From Paenibacillus sp. FSL R7-0345 (lineage in GTDB: Bacteria > Bacillota > Bacilli > Paenibacillales > Paenibacillaceae): a DNA stretch of 64,000 nt. Location of the stretch: assembly GCF_038595055.1 (NCBI RefSeq), contig NZ_CP152002.1, positions 5,481,001 through 5,545,000 on the forward strand. Reading direction: 5' to 3'. Shown here in pieces: positions 60,962-64,000 of this stretch; the stretch's first letter is position 1; the number at the start of each line of letters is the position of its first letter. The translations under genes and the position numbers were made by a program. Below the pieces are notes generated by a model. That model ran no database searches, had not been told where the DNA came from, and was given only the letters and a program-made list of their open reading frames with translations.

Positions 60962-61367
60962 ACACAGCCATCAAAACAATAAAAACGATGCTCAGCAGGC
61001 CGAACAGTTCTGCCACATCTTCCCTAGGCCATTTCCTCCGGGCGAAAACGATTGAGGGGTGAGCAAGACCAGCTATCAGGTACAGCAGGGACAGTAGCAA
61101 GCCAAAGCTCATCAGCGAAAATAAAGGATTATCTGCACGGGGTACCCCGAGGAAGATCACAAGTAATATTAAGACAGTCACAACTCGCAGTGTCCAACGA
61201 AAAAACAGGATCACCGGTCCGGGCTGGGGAGGCAGAACGTTTTCGTTCACTTCCTCAACTCTGGATTGCTCCTCCTTTAATGCCCGCTCCCATGCCTCCG
61301 GGTTTTCGTTGCGTATGTTTTGCATCTGCTTTGCATTATCAATGCGCCGCTTTATGCTCTTGAACAT
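60951..61367 (-). CDS. Small membrane protein of unknown function
   Basis: A 138-residue protein with a basic, helical N-terminus (1-45) and three membrane helices (about 51-73, 83-103, 118-137). AGAGGAGG precedes the ATG, and codon use is like its neighbours, so it is real. The helix WERALKEEQSRVEEV may be a short coiled coil. No family recognised. Tail-to-tail overlap of 11 bases with fucR. Confidence 0.8.
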   Translation of the reverse strand: MFKSIKRRIDNAKQMQNIRNENPEAWERALKEEQSRVEEVNENVLPPQPGPVILFFRWTLRVVTVLILLVIFLGVPRADNPLFSLMSFGLLLSLLYLIAGLAHPSIVFARRKWPREDVAELFGLLSIVFIVLMAVFNQ

Positions 61368-61504
61368 ACAAAAGCCTCCTCTTCTGCATTTTGGCCGCTT
61401 CCCGCTTTAATACGCTTTCTCAAATATAAAAGAACGGAAAGGTAAAATTACTTTAATAGTAATTCACCATTCCGTTTCAGGGCAAATAATGAAGTTATTT
61501 AGAC

Positions 61505-61533
61505 AAAAAAAATAGCCTCTCCGGAGAGATGCT
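61505..61533 (-). terminator. Terminator of the tRNA operon
   Basis: AGC-CTCT/AGAG-GCT hairpin with a small internal loop, followed on the minus strand by eight T, 16 bases after tRNA-Arg. Confidence 0.8.
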
Positions 61534-61548
61534 TCTTTAAAGTAAATA

Positions 61549-61625
61549 TGGCGCGCCCTGAGAGATTCGAACTCCCGACCTTTTGATTCGTAGTCAAACG
61601 CTCTATCCAGCTGAGCTAAGGGCGC
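61549..61625 (-). tRNA. tRNA-Arg (ACG)
   Basis: Cloverleaf with acceptor GCGCCCT/AGGGCGC, anticodon loop CTACGAA (ACG), T loop GTTCGAATC and an encoded CCA. Last of six tRNA genes. Confidence 0.96.
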
Positions 61626-61631
61626 AAATAT

Positions 61632-61706
61632 TGGAGCGGACGACGGGAATCGAACCCGCGACCCTCGCCTTGGCAAGGCGATGCTCTACCGCTGAGCCAC
61701 GTCCGC
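61632..61706 (-). tRNA. tRNA-Gly (GCC)
   Basis: Acceptor GCGGACG/CGTCCGC, anticodon loop TTGCCAA (GCC), T loop GTTCGATTC, encoded CCA. Confidence 0.96.
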
Positions 61707-61765
61707 ACACGGTATGTATTACTGCAAAGCAATCGGCTTGTCAGACCCTATAAACAAAGTACTAA

Positions 61766-61843
61766 TGGCGGAACCGACGGGATTCGAACCCGCGATCTCC
61801 TGCGTGACAGGCAGGCATGTTAGGCCAACTACACCACGGTTCC
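61766..61843 (-). tRNA. tRNA-Asp (GTC)
   Basis: Acceptor GGAACCG/CGGTTCC, anticodon loop CTGTCAC (GTC), T loop GTTCGAATC, encoded CCA. Confidence 0.96.
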
Positions 61844-61872
61844 ATAATAAGGGCTCTCTTGTTAGAGATTAA

Positions 61873-61946
<74 letters not shown>

Positions 61947-61964
61947 TCAGTAAAAAATTATATA

Positions 61965-62040
61965 TGGTGGAGGCTGAGGGGATCGAACCCCCGACCCTCT
62001 GCTTGTAAGGCAGATGCTCTCCCAGCTGAGCTAAGCCTCC
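61965..62040 (-). tRNA. tRNA-Val (TAC)
   Basis: Acceptor GGAGGCT/AGCCTCC, anticodon loop CTTACAA (TAC), T loop GTTCGATCC, encoded CCA. Confidence 0.96.
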
Positions 62041-62108
62041 ATGTAAGAAGCAACTTAATTATCTTACCACACATTCATTATAAAAGCAAGCTTTTATTTT
62101 AAAAGTAA

Positions 62109-62183
62109 TGGTGACCCGTAGGGGATTCGAACCCCTGTTACCTCCGTGAAAGGGAGGTGTCTTAACCCCTTGACCAACGGGCC
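62109..62183 (-). tRNA. tRNA-Glu (TTC)
   Basis: Acceptor GGCCCGT/ACGGGTC, anticodon loop CTTTCAC (TTC), T loop GTTCGAATC, encoded CCA. First gene of the tRNA operon. Confidence 0.96.
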
Positions 62184-62216
62184 ATATGATCAGTGTTGTT
62201 TGTGACAACAAAAAAT

Positions 62217-62245
62217 ATTATATCACGTATAAACACAAACTGCAA
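62217..62245 (-). promoter_or_regulatory. SigA promoter of the tRNA operon
   Basis: Minus strand TTGCAG, 17-base spacer, perfect TATAAT, about 34 bases before tRNA-Glu. Its presence shows the array can be transcribed without an upstream rRNA operon. Confidence 0.8.
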
Positions 62246-62991
62246 GAGATTATTCATTGTTTTTATAATAACGGCCAAATGCCCCTTATGTTTAAAGGGC
62301 TCATATGGCTATGGGGCAAATATTTGAAGCCAACCTTGCCTATTACCTATACACGTACCACTTAGCCAAAGAGTCCACCTCCCTGTTCTACTCTTCTGAG
62401 GCTCTATTCCATCTGCCGATCTACTAAGCAGCTCCCAGGGGGCCCCCATGTTCCTTCAATGAACCTAACGGACCCCAGAGCCCTTATTCCGCTAGAATAG
62501 CCTCTATGGCCGTACTAACGACCGTACCGCTCTTATTATCACTGCAGGGGACGGATTTGGGGGATAATTCCGTAAATAAGAACACTGGTGTCCGTTAGAG
62601 CTAAGAGAGCGTAACAGAATCTTTCTATATAGAACGTCATTAAGAGACTAACAAAACGACTCCTATTCCCGCCTCAGGTATATCGGCGGGCAGCGGATTG
62701 ATCTCCCCTGCCGGGCGCAACCTCAGTCAGTCGGTTCGGAGTCAAATCAGTTTTAGATGTACATTGTACAATTAAAACAGGGGAAATTCGTCATTATAAG
62801 GCTATAACTATATTCTGTACATCTATTCCCCTCGAAAAAGCCGTTTCTAGGCGTTTTGGGCGAATAGAGTGCAGTTAAAACCTGCAGCGGAGCCAATGAG
62901 TCAGGTTTAGTTGCAGAAAGGAGTCAATTTCATAATTCAGTTTGCTGGATAGCAAGACTGGGCCAAAATCTGAGTTTGTTTTTTAAAAAAG
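62246..62991. other. Gene-free stretch between tRNA operon and IS
   Basis: No reading frame with a plausible start or coding character is seen on either strand over about 745 bases. It contains the inverted repeat at 62754-62825. Stem-like pieces (for example CAGGGGGCCCCC near 62436) occur but none is a clear terminator or known RNA. Confidence 0.6.
62754..62825. repeat. Inverted repeat TAGATGTACA/TGTACATCTA
   Basis: Perfect 10-base arms at 62754-62763 and 62816-62825. Next to each arm is a second related block (TTGTACAATTAAAACAGGGG and ATTCCCCTCG), so the ends partly mirror each other over about 20 bases. It looks like a small palindromic intergenic element. Confidence 0.6.
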
Positions 62992-64000
62992 TTAGGCCAC
63001 TTGCTGGGAGTTACTCAACTGCTTGTTCAACTTGTCTAGCGCAAACTTACTCAAATTGTAGGCCAATGTGCTGAGCTGGAAATCGACACTTGCCCGGACG
63101 CCGCGGTGACGTGTGCGCTTCATCCCAAAATACTCTTTGAGGTAGGCAAAAACACGTTCTACAGCCGTTCGTTTGTTATACAGTTGCCTAAAGCTCTCGC
63201 TCCCTCTTGCTGGGTAAGCGTGCTTCCGCAAATCGGTTTGGATTCGAATCTTAAACACTTTTTGGCAGCCGGATGCAGAAAACGGACAGTCTTTGCAATG
63301 GTTGGGCCTGGTGTAACGCAGCGTTTCGTATTTGGTATCGAAACTGTCGTAACGGTAGGCGTGTCCCTGCGAGCACACAGGGGTGTAATCCTGGTTCATC
63401 CCCTCGGGCGGTTTTTTGTGGTGAATCATTTTAATAATAGGAAAAGCGCCTAAGGAATGAATCAACTGGTAAATGGCCGAACTGTCATACCCTTTGTCGC
63501 CCAAGACATGCTTCACCTTCAGCCCAGGAAACTTCAGGTGTAGCCCCTTTAGAAGCAGGACGGCCATCCGCTGGTCATTCAGATTCGCCGAACTAAAAAC
63601 ACCGCTTAGCACATACTGAGAATCCGCATCGACCAGTACGTTCGCCTTAAATCCGTAATAACTGGTGAGTCTGCCCTTCGTATTTTTCTTGTCAAAGCGT
63701 GCAGCGTGCCGGGGGATCGTGTTCAGGAGCTCGTCATAGGTGTAAGGCAGCATCGCTTCAATCGTTTTCTCAAAGGGTGCTAGAGTCTTTTCATAAGCTT
63801 CCCGTTCTAGACGCCGGCGCTCTTTTTCTTCCGCAGAAGCCCGCCCACGTCGGTAGACTGGTTTTTTAAGCGGTTCGTTCGCTGGCTGAGGCTCTGGCTC
63901 GACATTCTCGAACTCCAGTTGCTGAATTTCTGGCGTTTCACTTGGCTTTTTGGTACGGCGGGCCGCTCGGCGTTTCGACGCAGATTCACTGAATTGGCAA
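62992..64000 (-). mobile_element. IS transposase (DDE type), 5' part beyond window
   Basis: An open frame of at least 336 codons that runs to the right edge, so the N-terminus is missing. The segment from about 63760 to 64000 is a Glu/Arg/Lys-rich linker; the DDE domain follows (KANVLVDADSQYVLSG, VLGDKGYDSSAIY and the Glu in YNKRTAVERVFAYLKEYFGM). Four spaced Cys (VCSQGH, HCKDCPFSASGC) suggest a zinc-ribbon insertion. Relationship is to the IS4/IS5/IS1182-type DDE_Tnp group; the exact family is not certain. The left terminal repeat should lie near 62960-62990 but cannot be confirmed without the other end. Confidence 0.85.

Noticed and set aside
61464..61676. 70-codon frame over the tRNA genes
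   Set aside because: Lies across tRNA-Arg and tRNA-Gly; an artefact of tRNA sequence.

Overview
The window is about 53% GC and reads as chromosome from a Gram-positive, sugar-scavenging Bacillota, most likely Paenibacillus. The basis is GGAGG-type ribosome binding sites, YesM/YesN two-component pairs, ABC sugar importers without their own ATPase, many AraC-type regulators, a Bce-type peptide-antibiotic module and FabV. The genus is inferred from gene content; no 16S rRNA gene lies inside the window.

Layout. 1-5837: a cut-off membrane protein gene, then a minus-strand operon of ornithine-cyclodeaminase-like protein, M19 dipeptidase-like protein and CocE/NonD-type hydrolase, ending in a serpin reading frame that has lost its start. 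6018-7199: fabV. 7260-11899: BceB-BceA and BceS-BceR, with a match to the BceR box before bceA. 11936-13312: GT-C mannosyltransferase-like membrane protein. 13561-14697: unsaturated glucuronyl hydrolase (GH88), followed by an 864-base gene-free stretch holding a G-rich tandem repeat and a 51-bp palindromic repeat array. 15562-23840: an AraC regulator and a minus-strand operon (unknown protein, GH2 gene with three frameshifts, GH94 phosphorylase, broken small gene). 24116-34076: membrane-bound AraC regulator, two permeases and a lipoprotein of an LplABC-type importer, and a large secreted beta-helix protein. 34188-38940: SGNH hydrolase, two AraC regulators meeting tail to tail, and a GHL6-type glycosidase. 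39418-42989: SDR with AraC, and MerR with aldo/keto reductase. 43097-55257: a polysaccharide-use locus (GH88, heparinase II/III-like lyase, YesM/YesN, importer, GH35) with one shared upstream motif before three transcription units. 55489-60961: L-fucose operon fucI-fucK-fucA-fucU with a divergent DeoR-type regulator. 60951-61367: small membrane protein. 61549-62183: six tRNA genes. 62992-64000: an IS transposase running off the right edge.

How the genes work together. The dominant theme is capture and breakdown of acidic and fucosylated polysaccharides. The heparinase-like lyase would release unsaturated uronyl oligosaccharides, GH88 would remove the unsaturated uronic acid, GH35 would trim galactosyl residues, lipoprotein/permease pairs would import products, and FucI/FucK/FucA would channel fucose to dihydroxyacetone phosphate and lactaldehyde. 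Each locus carries its own regulator. Substrates are inferred from family membership only.

Less ordinary points: a leaderless AraC gene whose promoter sequence recurs before a second glycosidase operon; the YesN-locus motif; three same-direction frameshifts in one GH2 gene; the headless serpin; and several families of intergenic repeats.
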